Notes: generated by a model from the sequence alone, not told the origin. 64,000 nucleotides of DNA from Niabella ginsenosidivorans (GCF_001654455.1 NZ_CP015772.1:248001-312000); one strand, 5' to 3'; counted from the stretch's first letter, positions 9,103 to 17,469 are shown. Program-made: numbers and translations.

Positions 9103-9851
9103 TGAAAATTATACCATTATCAGAAGGGAGCTTTACTGTTGACAGTACAAAAAAATTTATTCCGTTTCGTTTATCGGAAGATGAAATGACCCAAAGGGCA
9201 CAGGGCAGCCTGCTGGTAGAAATACAGCCCTTTCTGGTCATAACCTCAAAAGATGTTTTGTTGCTGGATACGGGTTTGGGGTTTAACCATCATACGGGCA
9301 GCCAGATGCAGCTTGTAAAGCACCTGGCTGAGAACGGTATCCGGAGCGGGGATGTTACAAAAGTCTTAATGAGCCATTTGCATAAAGATCATACCGGGGG
9401 TATGGTAAACCCGGCAACGGGTAAGCCTACTTTTGAAAATGCCACCTATTACATACAGGAGCGGGAAGTGGCGTATGCAAAAGAACGGGGCGCTCCTTCC
9501 TATGATATTTCAAAAGTTGCGGCAGTGCTGGAAGGGCAGGCTGCTTTGTTAAAAAAGGATACCGGAGTCATCAATGACTATATCCGCTACGAGGTTACGG
9601 GGGCCCATTCAAAATACCATCAGGTTTTTTGGATAGAAGAAGCCAATGAGATCCTTTTCTTTGGGGCGGATGATGCGCCCCAGTTCCAGCAAATGAAACA
9701 TCGCTTTGCCGCTAAATATGACTATGATGGAAAGAAAGCAATGGAATTACGTACAAAATGGTGGGAACAGGGCAAAAAAGAAGGCTGGAAATTCCTTTTT
9801 TATCATGATACGCAAAAACCGGTAGCCATACCGGGAAATGAGAACAGTTAA
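9102..9851 (+). CDS. MBL-fold metallo-hydrolase
   Basis: This 249-residue protein has no signal peptide and belongs to the metallo-beta-lactamase superfamily. The di-zinc motif is SHLHKDH (His92, His94, Asp96, His97), preceded by LLLDTGLGF and followed by GAHSKYH, the FFGADDA aspartate and a late FYHDTQ histidine. The layout is close to the lactonase-like MBL subgroup, but the substrate cannot be assigned. It is transcribed alone: a palindrome with a -7 box lies directly upstream and an A/T-rich inverted repeat lies downstream before a convergent gene. The ATG at 9102 directly follows the palindrome and fits the beta-strand start MKIIPLSEG. Confidence 0.85.
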   Translation: MKIIPLSEGSFTVDSTKKFIPFRLSEDEMTQRAQGSLLVEIQPFLVITSKDVLLLDTGLGFNHHTGSQMQLVKHLAENGIRSGDVTKVLMSHLHKDHTGGMVNPATGKPTFENATYYIQEREVAYAKERGAPSYDISKVAAVLEGQAALLKKDTGVINDYIRYEVTGAHSKYHQVFWIEEANEILFFGADDAPQFQQMKHRFAAKYDYDGKKAMELRTKWWEQGKKEGWKFLFYHDTQKPVAIPGNENS

Positions 9852-9941
9852 AGGCATAAAAAAAGGCCTGCCCTAAAAAGAGCTGGCCGTTGCTAACCTA
9901 TGAAAAACACCAGCGCAAATATAAGCACAGTTTTTTGAATG

Positions 9942-9971
9942 AAACAAATATTTTTTTTGAAATATTTGTTT
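9942..9971. terminator. A/T-rich inverted repeat between convergent genes
   Basis: AAACAAATATTT (9942-9953) is exactly repeated in reverse complement at 9960-9971 with a 6-nt loop. It lies between the 3' ends of the MBL gene and the convergent gene at 9994. A third CAAATATTT copy follows at about 9987. A bidirectional terminator role is inferred from position; neither side has a long U tract beyond the stem. Confidence 0.45.
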
Positions 9972-9993
9972 AAACATTGGTTTTAACAAATAT

Positions 9994-10380
9994 TTAGTTT
10001 TTCTTAACATTCCGGCCTTTTAATACTTCTCTTATTTTTCTCCGGAACAGCTGTTCTTCAGTAAAAAAACGTGTGGCCCGTTGGTTGCCCAGTATGGGAG
10101 TAAAAGATTTCCGGTAACTGATCTTAAGGGCAGCGCGCTCCTGTTCCCTTTGCAGGGGATCCGTGATGGTTTTGTTAATCCGCCTTGTTTCTGAAAAATA
10201 GCCCACGATCAGCGGTCGCATCTGGTTACGTTCGGTTGGGGTCAGATGGATCTTTTCTGTAAGAAAATCAAGGAAAGCATCTACAACCTTTGGCTGCGGG
10301 CTGCTGCCGGACGGTTGCTGGGCGTTTAGTGGCCGGCAAAAAAGAAGGAAGGGTATAAAAAAAATAAAGATCAGTTTCAT
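9994..10380 (-). CDS. Small exported protein, possibly Spy/CpxP-like
   Basis: This 128-residue protein begins with a signal peptide (hydrophobic FIFFIPFLLF, cleavage near LNAQQ). The mature part is short, basic and helical: KVVDAFLDFLTEKIHLTPTERNQM resembles the LTxxQ-type helices of Spy/CpxP periplasmic proteins, and the remainder carries several Arg/Lys-rich helices. It is the last gene of the ECF sigma operon (sigma at 11668, membrane protein at 11080), 115 bp after the second gene. A periplasmic sensing or buffering role in an envelope stress circuit is plausible, but the family match is weak and is not proven by the sequence. Confidence 0.55.
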   Translation of the reverse strand: MKLIFIFFIPFLLFCRPLNAQQPSGSSPQPKVVDAFLDFLTEKIHLTPTERNQMRPLIVGYFSETRRINKTITDPLQREQERAALKISYRKSFTPILGNQRATRFFTEEQLFRRKIREVLKGRNVKKN

Positions 10381-10495
10381 CCGTATATTGTTTTGTTTGT
10401 GTTATTAAAGCAGAGCGGTTCAATAGTTCAGTGAAGCCTGTACAGGCGCAGGCACAGCCTGGTTGCTTTTGCATAACGGAACTTATACCATTGGT

Positions 10496-11080
10496 TTACT
10501 GGTTAACCAGCAGGTCCTCGCCCGTATCCGCAGTTTCATTCAGAAAATTATTTAAGTCATCGCTGGACACATCTTTTAAAAGTGATGCGGCATCAACGGT
10601 GTTGCCTTCTGCCTGCTCTTTATAAGAAGAACCGTCGGCGGCATTATTGCCTCCTATAAACCGCTCCATCTGCTCATTGCTCAGTTTGTTAATGCTTGCA
10701 GCAGAAGATGGGTACAGCCTGTCATCGGTAGCTTTTTTTGTAACCAGAAAGATACTTGCAGTAGCAATGATTATAAAACTTGCCGCGATGGAAACTCCTT
10801 TTCTGAAAGAAATAACAGGTGCGGGTTTCGGTTGGTAGCTGACAGGGGCTTCAAAATAGGAATCCGGTACCGTAAAAGGCATTTGTTTTGAAATGCTGTC
10901 AAGCACCGGAAAGGGCGGCTGTTCCTCTTCTGCCGGCTCCATATGCCGGATCTTTTGCAGCAGCTTTTTTGAAAAACTGTCAAAATAGGTGTCGGGGACG
11001 CTAAAAACTGCGTTCAGTACAGTGCGGTGGTGCTTTTTTAGTCCGCTTAAAATGGGCAATATTTCTTCTTTATCTTCCAT
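10496..11080 (-). CDS. Single-pass membrane protein, putative anti-sigma partner
   Basis: This 194-residue protein has a cytoplasmic N-terminal part of about 95 residues containing two similar motifs, FSVPDTYFDSF and FTVPDSYFEAP, then one hydrophobic segment (about 97-115, SIAASFIIIATASIFLV) and an acidic periplasmic tail. It has no zinc-binding HxxxCxxC motif of classical anti-sigma factors. It starts 36 bp after the ECF sigma gene on the same strand, the usual place for an anti-sigma factor. The VPDxYF repeats recur in Bacteroidota proteins encoded beside ECF sigma genes, as far as I can recall. The anti-sigma function is inferred from topology and neighbourhood. Confidence 0.6.
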   Translation of the reverse strand: MEDKEEILPILSGLKKHHRTVLNAVFSVPDTYFDSFSKKLLQKIRHMEPAEEEQPPFPVLDSISKQMPFTVPDSYFEAPVSYQPKPAPVISFRKGVSIAASFIIIATASIFLVTKKATDDRLYPSSAASINKLSNEQMERFIGGNNAADGSSYKEQAEGNTVDAASLLKDVSSDDLNNFLNETADTGEDLLVNQ

Positions 11081-11116
11081 TTTCTATTTAGTCAGACATT
11101 TTTTTGAGTAATTTGT

Positions 11117-11668
11117 TTAATCATTCAATAAATAATTTTCTACCTTTTTGGCTGCATGGTGGTAGCTGGCTTTTAAAGCGCCTTCGGTAACTCCCAGCAA
11201 TTCGCTCATTTTCTGGTAAGGCATTTCATCAAAATACCTCAGGTTGAAAATAAGCCGTTGCTGTTCCGGCAATTGCTGTATGGCCAATTGTAATTTCCAT
11301 TCGATCTTACGGGCGTTAAACTGCGGATCAGCCTTTATCCGCGAGGTCAGGTCATAATCCGTAGGTGCGGCATTAATAGCCCTTCTCTTTTTCAGGTTTT
11401 GAAGAAAACTAAGGCTTTCATTGGTGCTGATGCGGTACAGCCAGGTATACAGGCTGCTATCCTCCCGGAAACGGTCCAGCCCTTTCCAGCTCTTTATAAA
11501 TACATTCTGCAGGATATCGTCCGTATCTTCATGAACAATCACTAACCGCCGTATATGCCAGTACAGGCGTTCCCGGTATTTGTTTACAATAGCGGTAAAC
11601 GCAGCCTCCTTCGTAGCGGGGTTACGAAAAAGAGCCACTAAAGTTTCATCGTTCTCAACCTGTTCCAT
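11117..11668 (-). CDS. RNA polymerase ECF-type sigma factor
   Basis: This 183-residue sigma-70 family protein has region 2 (about residues 28-95), including DTDDILQNVFIKSWKGLDRF for core binding and SLYTWLYRISTNESLSFL for -10 recognition, and region 4 (about 125-180) with LPEQQRLIFNLRYFDEMPYQKMSELLGVTEGALKASYHHA forming the -35-binding helix-turn-helix. It redirects RNA polymerase to a small regulon. The next two genes on the same strand, a single-pass membrane protein and a small exported protein, form a likely sigma/anti-sigma/sensor operon. The ATG at 11668 gives a normal length for the family. Confidence 0.92.
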   Translation of the reverse strand: MEQVENDETLVALFRNPATKEAAFTAIVNKYRERLYWHIRRLVIVHEDTDDILQNVFIKSWKGLDRFREDSSLYTWLYRISTNESLSFLQNLKKRRAINAAPTDYDLTSRIKADPQFNARKIEWKLQLAIQQLPEQQRLIFNLRYFDEMPYQKMSELLGVTEGALKASYHHAAKKVENYLLND

Positions 11669-11747
11669 TCGGGCGCCGGCATTTCTTTGACCGGGAAGAT
11701 AATAAAAGGTTTAATGGAGGTAAATGAAATAATTCCGTGCAAAAAAT

Positions 11748-11886
11748 GAAGTTGTCCCAAAAGAAAGAAATCGTCATATCAAGTGAGGCGAAGCGGAACG
11801 GAGATATCTCTTAATCAATACAAAATATCTGAGATTTCTCGGCTACACTACGTTTCACTCGAAATGACGACTTTTGATACAGCCTC
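11748..11886. repeat. Palindromic dispersed element with TTTGATACAGCCTC end
   Basis: The right end TTTGATACAGCCTC (11873-11886) is identical to the right end of the element at 54634-55128. The left end at 11748-11763 is a degenerate inverse of it. Inside, about 39-bp imperfect arms at roughly 11771 and 11828 (both ending in CGTCAT and ATCTC motifs) can fold into one long hairpin. It fills most of the gap between the sigma operon and the transketolase gene. Confidence 0.6.
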
Positions 11887-11907
11887 TTTCAGTTCTTTTA
11901 TTGAGGG

Positions 11908-12870
11908 CTATCCGTTTTTGCGGGCAAGCACCTTTTCGGCAGCAGCTACAATATCCGGCACATCCAGGTGATATTTTTTCAGCAGTTCATCCGGGGTGCC
12001 GCTTTCGCCAAACGTATCCAGCGTGCCTACATATTCAATAGGAATGGGAAAATGTTTAGCGGCGCATTGAGCAACAGCGTCGCCCATTCCGCCATAAATA
12101 TTGTGCTCCTCTGCCGTAACAGCGCATTTTGTTTTTTTGATAGAAGCCAGTACCGCTTCTTCATCCAGTGGCTTTATCGTATGTATATTGATCACTTCAA
12201 CGCTCAGCCCTTTTTCTTCCAGTTGAATACCAGCCTGGATGGCGTTCCAGACCAGGTGCCCGCAGGCAAAGATGGTCACATCCGTTCCTTCGGAAAATTT
12301 TTGGGCTTTGCCAAACACAAAATCAGCCTCTTTTGTAAAAATGGGCCAGGAAGGGCGTCCAAAACGCAGGTAAACAGGGCCTTCAATGCCGGCAATGGTT
12401 TGGGTGGCTGCTTTTGTCTGGTTATAATCGCAGGGAACCACAACAGACATGCCCGGCAGCATTTTCATCATACCAATATCTTCCAGTATCTGGTGGGTAG
12501 CCCCGTCTTCCCCCAGCGTTACGCCGGCATGGGAAGCGCATATTTTTACATTTTTACCGCTATAGGCAATAGACTGGCGGATCTGGTCATACACGCGCCC
12601 GGTGCTGAAATTGGCAAAAGTGGTGGTAAAAGGAATATGGCCGCCAATGGTTAAACCAGCGGCAATGCCCATCATATTGGCTTCTGCAATACCACATTGT
12701 ATAAAACGCTCAGGAAATTCTTTTATAAACTGGTTCAGCTTCATTGAGCCTAATAGGTCTGCTGAAAGGGCAACAATTTTATCATTACTGCGCGCCGCCT
12801 CCACAATACCATCTCCAAACCCGCTGCGGGTATCTTTTTTACCTGTAGATTGAATATCCTTTAAAGCCAT
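11908..12870 (-). CDS. Transketolase, C-terminal subunit (split type)
   Basis: This 320-residue protein carries the pyrimidine-binding and C-terminal domains of transketolase but not the N-terminal pyrophosphate domain. Visible motifs are GIAEANMMGIAAGL, PFTTTFANFSTGRVYDQIRQSI, SHAGVTLGEDGATHQ and the C-terminal EEHNIYGGMGDAV. Transketolase transfers two-carbon units between sugar phosphates in the pentose phosphate pathway and needs thiamine diphosphate. A split enzyme needs an N-terminal partner, commonly encoded just upstream, but none is found next to it here. A -7 box TACATTTG and a TTG -33 element precede the ATG on the minus strand. Confidence 0.9.
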   Translation of the reverse strand: MALKDIQSTGKKDTRSGFGDGIVEAARSNDKIVALSADLLGSMKLNQFIKEFPERFIQCGIAEANMMGIAAGLTIGGHIPFTTTFANFSTGRVYDQIRQSIAYSGKNVKICASHAGVTLGEDGATHQILEDIGMMKMLPGMSVVVPCDYNQTKAATQTIAGIEGPVYLRFGRPSWPIFTKEADFVFGKAQKFSEGTDVTIFACGHLVWNAIQAGIQLEEKGLSVEVINIHTIKPLDEEAVLASIKKTKCAVTAEEHNIYGGMGDAVAQCAAKHFPIPIEYVGTLDTFGESGTPDELLKKYHLDVPDIVAAAEKVLARKNG

Positions 12871-13347
12871 AGTTTCTTTTTGAGGTTACAAATGTACTAT
12901 TTATCGCAAAGAATTCAACATAAGTTTTCAGGGCTGCGGCAGGAGCCTGTGAAATTTTTAACCACCGGTTTGCTCCGGAAAGAGGTTGTGTATATGAACA
13001 CAATAATGCCGATTGGTACTTTTAAAACAGCACCTGCTATTACTTTTGTGTATATTTCCTGCATTGGTAAACAGCACATTGAAAAAAGAAACTGAGATGC
13101 CGGGGCTTTAGTACCAGAATGCCAATAAAACGGGATCTTTCCGGCGGGTACCAGTTTGGAGCCGGTTTAGTTGAGTTAAAATATTGTATAATATGAAATA
13201 TAGAACAGGCCCGTTTGATCCCGGTTTTGCCAATCTGTTGCGGTGGCCTAAAATTCCTGCGCCTGACGGTAGTTTTACTTTGTTAATTTGGATTATTTAC
13301 TTCACCTTTGCTCCTCACGAAAAGCATAAGCAATTTATTTATAAAGA
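12871..13347. other. Gene-free interval between transketolase and mreB
   Basis: These 477 bp separate two divergent genes. The left end holds the transketolase promoter. The right end holds a candidate mreB promoter: TTTG at 13279-13282, 20 bp, then CACCTTTG at 13303-13310, which is one base off the -7 consensus. Short open frames here have no recognisable protein features. Otherwise I see nothing definite. Confidence 0.5.
12889..12918 (-). promoter_or_regulatory. Promoter of the transketolase subunit gene
   Basis: On the minus strand TACATTTG (12896-12889) matches the Bacteroidota -7 consensus TAnnTTTG, with TTG (12918-12916) 19 bp upstream as the -33 element. The start codon is at 12870, so the leader is very short. 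Confidence 0.5.
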
Positions 13348-14373
13348 ATGGGACTTTTTAACTGGTTTACACAAGAAATAGCAATGGATCTGGGTACGGC
13401 AAATACCCTTATTATACATAATGACGAGGTGGCTGTAAATGAGCCAAGTATCGTTGCTCTGAACCGTAACAACCCTAAAGAGGTGCTGGCAGTTGGAAAA
13501 CGGGCGCTGATGATGCACGAAAAAACGCATGAAAGCATCCGTACGGTACGGCCTTTAAAAGACGGCGTTATTGCCGATTTTAATGCCGCTGAACTGATGA
13601 TCAGGGAATTAATAAAACTGGTATATCCCAAAAAGCCTTTATTTCCGCCCAGCTGGAGGATGATGATCTGTATCCCATCTTCCATTACAGAGGTAGAAAA
13701 AAGAGCGGTAAGGGATAGCGCAGAGCAGGCTGGTGCAAAGGAGGTTTATCTGATCCATGAGCCCATGGCAGCTGCTTTGGGTATCGGGATCGATGTGGAG
13801 GAGCCCGTGGGCAATATGATCATTGATATTGGCGGTGGTACCACCGGTATTACGGTAATCGCCCTTGCCGGTATCGTTTGCGACCAGAGCATCCGCATTG
13901 CCGGAGATGAATTTACCGCGGATATTATGGAAGCCCTGCGTCGTTACCATAGCCTATTGATCGGGGAGCGCACTGCCGAGCAGATCAAGATCCAGGTAGG
14001 AGCTGCCATGAAGGACCTGGATAATCCGCCGGATGACATTCCTGTTAACGGGCGCGACCTGGTGACCGGTATCCCCAAACAGATAATGGTAAGCTACCAG
14101 GAGATAGCCGAAGCCCTTGATAAAAGCATTTTCAAAATAGAAGAAGCCATTCTTAAGGCTCTGGAACAAACACCGCCTGAATTAGCAGGTGATATTTATC
14201 GCAGAGGTTTGTATCTTACAGGCGGCGGGGCATTGTTGCGCGGGCTTGATAAAAGGCTCAGCCAGAAGATCAAGCTGCCGGTGCACATCGCAGATGATCC
14301 GTTGAAAAGCGTTGTAAGAGGAACAGGAATCGCATTGAAAAATTACGATCGCTATCCTTTTGTAATGCGTTAA
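13348..14373 (+). CDS. mreB: Rod shape-determining protein MreB
   Basis: This 341-residue bacterial actin polymerises on the inner membrane and guides lateral cell-wall synthesis. The actin-fold motifs are clear: phosphate-1 AMDLGTANTLI near residues 12-22, phosphate-2 IDIGGGTTGITVIAL near 159, the adenosine motif LTGGGALLRGLD near 290, and EPMAAALGIGI in between. The N-terminal GLFNWFTQE is short and amphipathic, fitting membrane contact. mreC starts 56 bp after its stop and mreD overlaps mreC, which makes the usual mreBCD operon. The ATG at 13348 gives standard family length. The presence of mreB suggests a rod-shaped cell. Confidence 0.97.
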   Translation: MGLFNWFTQEIAMDLGTANTLIIHNDEVAVNEPSIVALNRNNPKEVLAVGKRALMMHEKTHESIRTVRPLKDGVIADFNAAELMIRELIKLVYPKKPLFPPSWRMMICIPSSITEVEKRAVRDSAEQAGAKEVYLIHEPMAAALGIGIDVEEPVGNMIIDIGGGTTGITVIALAGIVCDQSIRIAGDEFTADIMEALRRYHSLLIGERTAEQIKIQVGAAMKDLDNPPDDIPVNGRDLVTGIPKQIMVSYQEIAEALDKSIFKIEEAILKALEQTPPELAGDIYRRGLYLTGGGALLRGLDKRLSQKIKLPVHIADDPLKSVVRGTGIALKNYDRYPFVMR

Positions 14374-14429
14374 TCCATCAAACGTCCTGTTTTGCAGAGG
14401 CAAAGCAGGCAGTAAATTTTTAACACCCG

Positions 14430-15305
14430 GTGCGTAACATTTTTTTGTTCATCAGGCGGTTCTCGGTTTTTATAGGCTTTCTCATCTTACAGGGGATATG
14501 CTTATACAACCTGTTTACCTATAACCGCATCCACCGGGTAAAGGGATTGAATGCCGCAGGGCGTATTACCAGTTACTTTAATTCAAAATACAATTCTCTG
14601 GAAGACTTTTTCCGCATGCAGGCGGAAAACAAGCGGGTGCACCAGATGAATGATTCATTAATGAACCTGCTGAATGAAAACTTTGTATCAATAGACAGCA
14701 ACGCCATACTGGTGCATGATACGGCTACTATTGATACCACCGGTAAAAAAAGGGCCTATACCTGGCGAACAGCACAGGTGCTGTATGCCACGGTTAACGG
14801 CGAACGGAATTATTTACAGATCAACAGGGGCAGTAATTCCGGTATCAGTGATGATATGGGCGTTTTCAGCTCTAACGGAGGCCTGGTTGGGAAAGTGGTC
14901 AATACCGGTAAGGATTTCAGCGAGGTGATGACGATGCTGCATGTTATGTTCAGGCTGAGTGTGCAACTGAAAAAAACAGGGAATTCAGGCATTATTTCCT
15001 GGAATGGTCAAAGCCCCACAGAACTTACGCTGAACGGGATCCCCAAAACAGACTCTGTGCATGTAGGCGATACCATCCTTACAGGCAACTATTCCCTCAG
15101 TTTTCCCCCGGGGAAAATGGTAGGCACGGTTTCCAAAGTTATTAAGGATGAGGCTACCAATTTCTTTATTCTTAGGGTAAAGCCAACAGCTAATTTTGGC
15201 AGCCTGCAACAGGTGTTTATTGTTGAGAATATGAATTACGCCGAACAGCAGCGGTTAAATGATGAAACCATTAAAAAAGTAGAGGCGAAATCTGAAAACA
15301 AGTGA
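14430..15305 (+). CDS. mreC: Rod shape-determining protein MreC
   Basis: This 291-residue bitopic protein of the elongasome has one N-terminal membrane segment (about residues 8-28, FSVFIGFLILQGICLYNLF), a predicted coiled coil (about 55-85) and a periplasmic beta domain with the family motifs YLQINRGSNSGISDDMGVFSSNGGLVGKV and DTILTGNYSLSFPPGKMVGTV. It links MreB with the transpeptidase complex. The start is a GTG at 14430; no upstream ATG in frame gives a better signal anchor. Its stop codon overlaps the GTG start of mreD by 4 bases, indicating translational coupling. Confidence 0.95.
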   Translation: MRNIFLFIRRFSVFIGFLILQGICLYNLFTYNRIHRVKGLNAAGRITSYFNSKYNSLEDFFRMQAENKRVHQMNDSLMNLLNENFVSIDSNAILVHDTATIDTTGKKRAYTWRTAQVLYATVNGERNYLQINRGSNSGISDDMGVFSSNGGLVGKVVNTGKDFSEVMTMLHVMFRLSVQLKKTGNSGIISWNGQSPTELTLNGIPKTDSVHVGDTILTGNYSLSFPPGKMVGTVSKVIKDEATNFFILRVKPTANFGSLQQVFIVENMNYAEQQRLNDETIKKVEAKSENK

Positions 15306-15835
15306 GTGACTTAGTAAAAAATAGTATCCGGTTCGTATTATTTGTTTTTGTACAGGTATACGTGTTCAATGTAATGCCGCACCTGCATGAACTGATCACC
15401 CCCTATATTTATTTTTTGTTTATACTCTGGCTGCCTTTTACCATAAAAAGAGGCTGGTTGCTGCTGCTTGGATTTTTGCTGGGCATGACGGTTGATTATT
15501 TTACCATGACCCCGGGATTGCATGCGGCAGCGGCGGTATTGGTGGCTTTCCTGAGACCCTTCATTATTCACTTATTTGCCCCCAAAGACGCAACGGAATA
15601 TACTTACCAGGAACCCTCTCCCAAATCAATGGGGTGGACGGCTTACAGCCTGTATGCGTTAATGTTGTCCTTTGCCCATAATTTTTACCTGCAGTTGCTG
15701 GAGTGGCTGTCTTTCGGTTCCTTTATTCATTTCCTGCTAAAAACGCTGGTGACCACTGCGGTCAGCATGTTGCTGATCCTGATTACAGAGCTCATTTTCT
15801 TCCGCAAGCAACGCTATCGTACCAATACGGCCTAA
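15302..15835 (+). CDS. mreD: Rod shape-determining protein MreD
   Basis: This 177-residue polytopic inner-membrane protein has about five hydrophobic segments, including VLFVFVQVYVFNV near the N-terminus, FLFILWLPF, LLLLGFLLGMTVDYF and a final LLILITELIFF. The FLLGMTVDYFTMTPGLHAAAAVLVAFLRP segment is typical of MreD. It starts with GTG at 15302 overlapping the mreC stop. In many Bacteroidota the operon continues with genes for PBP2 and RodA; here it is followed by 1.6 kb of repeat-rich DNA and glyS, so the synteny is broken. Confidence 0.92.
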   Translation: MSDLVKNSIRFVLFVFVQVYVFNVMPHLHELITPYIYFLFILWLPFTIKRGWLLLLGFLLGMTVDYFTMTPGLHAAAAVLVAFLRPFIIHLFAPKDATEYTYQEPSPKSMGWTAYSLYALMLSFAHNFYLQLLEWLSFGSFIHFLLKTLVTTAVSMLLILITELIFFRKQRYRTNTA

Positions 15836-16313
15836 TCGATCAGCTGTATTTGCTAAATTAACGTGGCAGGCTATGAGGCTGTCAAAAGTCGTCATCCGAT
15901 AGTCAGATTTGAGCGAAACGCCCGCCTGACCGGACGACTACCCGGTATACATATCTTTTGCTAACAGCTATAAGAGGTTCTAATTATTAGGTTTTGCTTT
16001 TTTCTTGTTTTTCAATTCCGGAACGCAACTGCAACTACTGTATCCAGCCGACTTCGCAGTGCCTCTTTTTTATACAACGGATGCTTATCGTTTAACGGGC
16101 CATGCCTGTAAAAAAGCAGCACATTAGTGACCTGTACAACAGCAGGCAGTGGAATCTACAGCCTGCTATTTCATTAGTATTTTGGGGTTGCTTTTCGATT
16201 GGAATCTTCATGTGCGCGGGAGGCCAAAAGGCGGAGCGTTCTTTTGGCTAAGCCTTTTATGCGCATCATTTATTATTGTTTTTGGCGCTTATGAACTCCC
16301 TTTGGTCGGTTGG

Positions 16314-16444
16314 AGGGGTGACCAAAAAGTCCCTTTTGTCATGCTGAATTTATTTCAGCATCTAAAATGGCGTCTGATTGTCAATAGATTCTGAAACAAG
16401 TTCAGAACGACAATCCACTATAAACAGACTTTTTGGCCACCCCT
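16314..16444. repeat. 131-bp element with 18-bp inverted ends (family 2, copy 1)
   Basis: AGGGGTGACCAAAAAGTC at 16314-16331 pairs with 16427-16444 with a single mismatch. The interior contains TTTCAGCATCTAAAATGGC, also found in the related element at 31268-31420. There is no coding capacity, so this is MITE-like or a large REP-type palindrome. Confidence 0.75.
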
Positions 16445-16623
16445 AAAAGAAAATAGAAGAGTTGAAAGGTCTGTCCTTATCTCAATAACTCCGCAACTCA
16501 ATAAAGACAAACTCACAATCAGAATTACTGTACGAACCTGGTTAATAGAAGAAAAAATTTGTGTGTATAGCGTAGCTACTGGCCGGCCGGCATTTTGCTT
16601 CACTTCTCCTGATAGTAATCGAG

Positions 16624-16893
16624 TGCCAATGACAGATGGTATTATGCATTGAGGATCAATTATACTTTCGTCATGCTGAGTTTTTTATAGGGGGCCTAAT
16701 CATCCGAAAGTTCGGATGAGAGGATGACAAATACGCTTATGGTCACCCTGCCCCGAATGTTCGAGGTATTTCAGGGTCTACTCCTGTTCAGGGTCCAGGG
16801 GAACGATAGATAGATGCCGAAACAATTCCGAACTATCGGAACGGCATGACAATAAGAAGGATTGATTTTCAAAACAATCATCTGTCATTGGCA
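16624..16893. repeat. Region bounded by perfect 15-bp inverted repeats
   Basis: TGCCAATGACAGATG at 16624-16638 is exactly inverted at 16879-16893. The interior contains two mini-hairpins, CATCCGAA-AG-TTCGGATG (16701-16718) and TTCCGA-ACTA-TCGGAA (16826-16841). The right arm continues into an imperfect GGCAGCG/CGCTGTGCTGCC palindrome at 16890-16947. Confidence 0.65.
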
Positions 16894-16944
16894 GCGTAGC
16901 CGAAGCATCTCTTCAACTCTGAGACCTTTCGACTTCGCTGTGCT

Positions 16945-17277
16945 GCCAATGATGCATTTGTAAGTAACTGATTTGTAATATTCTTTTCCCGTTCAATTGT
17001 ATACCTTATTTAAAGCTCCCTGGTATTTTATTTGTACCTTTTTGCTTGTCCAAAAATCCCGATCGCTATCGGGGCAAAAAAGACTCCTGAAATCGGTTAT
17101 AGCAGGATTCCGGGGGGCACTTCTATCGGCTTCAGCACATAGTGGTATGTTTCGCTTTCAGTGAAACGCTCAGCTGTTGAATTACTATCATTAAGCTGAT
17201 ATAGACCTATATTTAGAAACTCTTTCAATTTGAAAGAGCAAATAAAATATGTCATCGCATCATTGACTTGGGCCACC
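16945..17277 (+). repeat. Dispersed non-coding repeat of about 330 bp, copy A
   Basis: This copy is colinear and highly similar with 54750-55075 in the same orientation. Shared blocks include AAGTAACTGATTTGTA, CACTTCTATCGGCTTCAGCA and CTTTCAATTTGAAAG. The hairpin GTTTCGCT/AGTGAAAC here is GTTTCGCT/AGCGAAAC in the other copy, so pairing is kept. A CCCGAT-CGCT-ATCGGG hairpin (17058-17073) replaces a GGTACC present at that place in the other copy. Confidence 0.85.
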
Positions 17278-17461
17278 TGTATTCTAATGGTGTTTAAAGC
17301 TGGTGGCAGACACCGGTCTTTGGTAAGATGTATGTACCCCGGATAGCCGGGGGGGCTAAAGCTGGTTGATCCTATCCGGTTATTTAAGTAAATCGTATAA
17401 GTTAGGCAACCGGATTCTCAACTCTCAACGCTCAATTCTCAATTCTGTGAATTTTTCAGCC

Positions 17462-17469
17462 TAAATTTG
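17462..17469 (+). promoter_or_regulatory. -7 box of the glycyl-tRNA synthetase gene
   Basis: TAAATTTG matches TAnnTTTG and lies only 6 bp before the ATG at 17476. Transcription from it would give a leaderless or nearly leaderless mRNA. No good -33 element is evident. Confidence 0.45.

Noticed and set aside
11968-12654. 228-codon open frame on the plus strand
   Set aside because: It is antisense to the transketolase gene, with low-complexity composition and no motif.
12880-13095. 71-codon open frame before mreB
   Set aside because: It starts inside the transketolase promoter and shows no protein character.
16149-16394. 81-codon open frame in the mreD-glyS gap
   Set aside because: It runs into the inverted-end element at 16314, has no recognisable domain and no start signal.
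17300-17400. Possible tRNA-like or riboswitch fold around the CCCCGGATAGCCGGGG stretch
   Set aside because: No cloverleaf, T-loop motif or known riboswitch core could be drawn; it is only a short GC hairpin in the gap.
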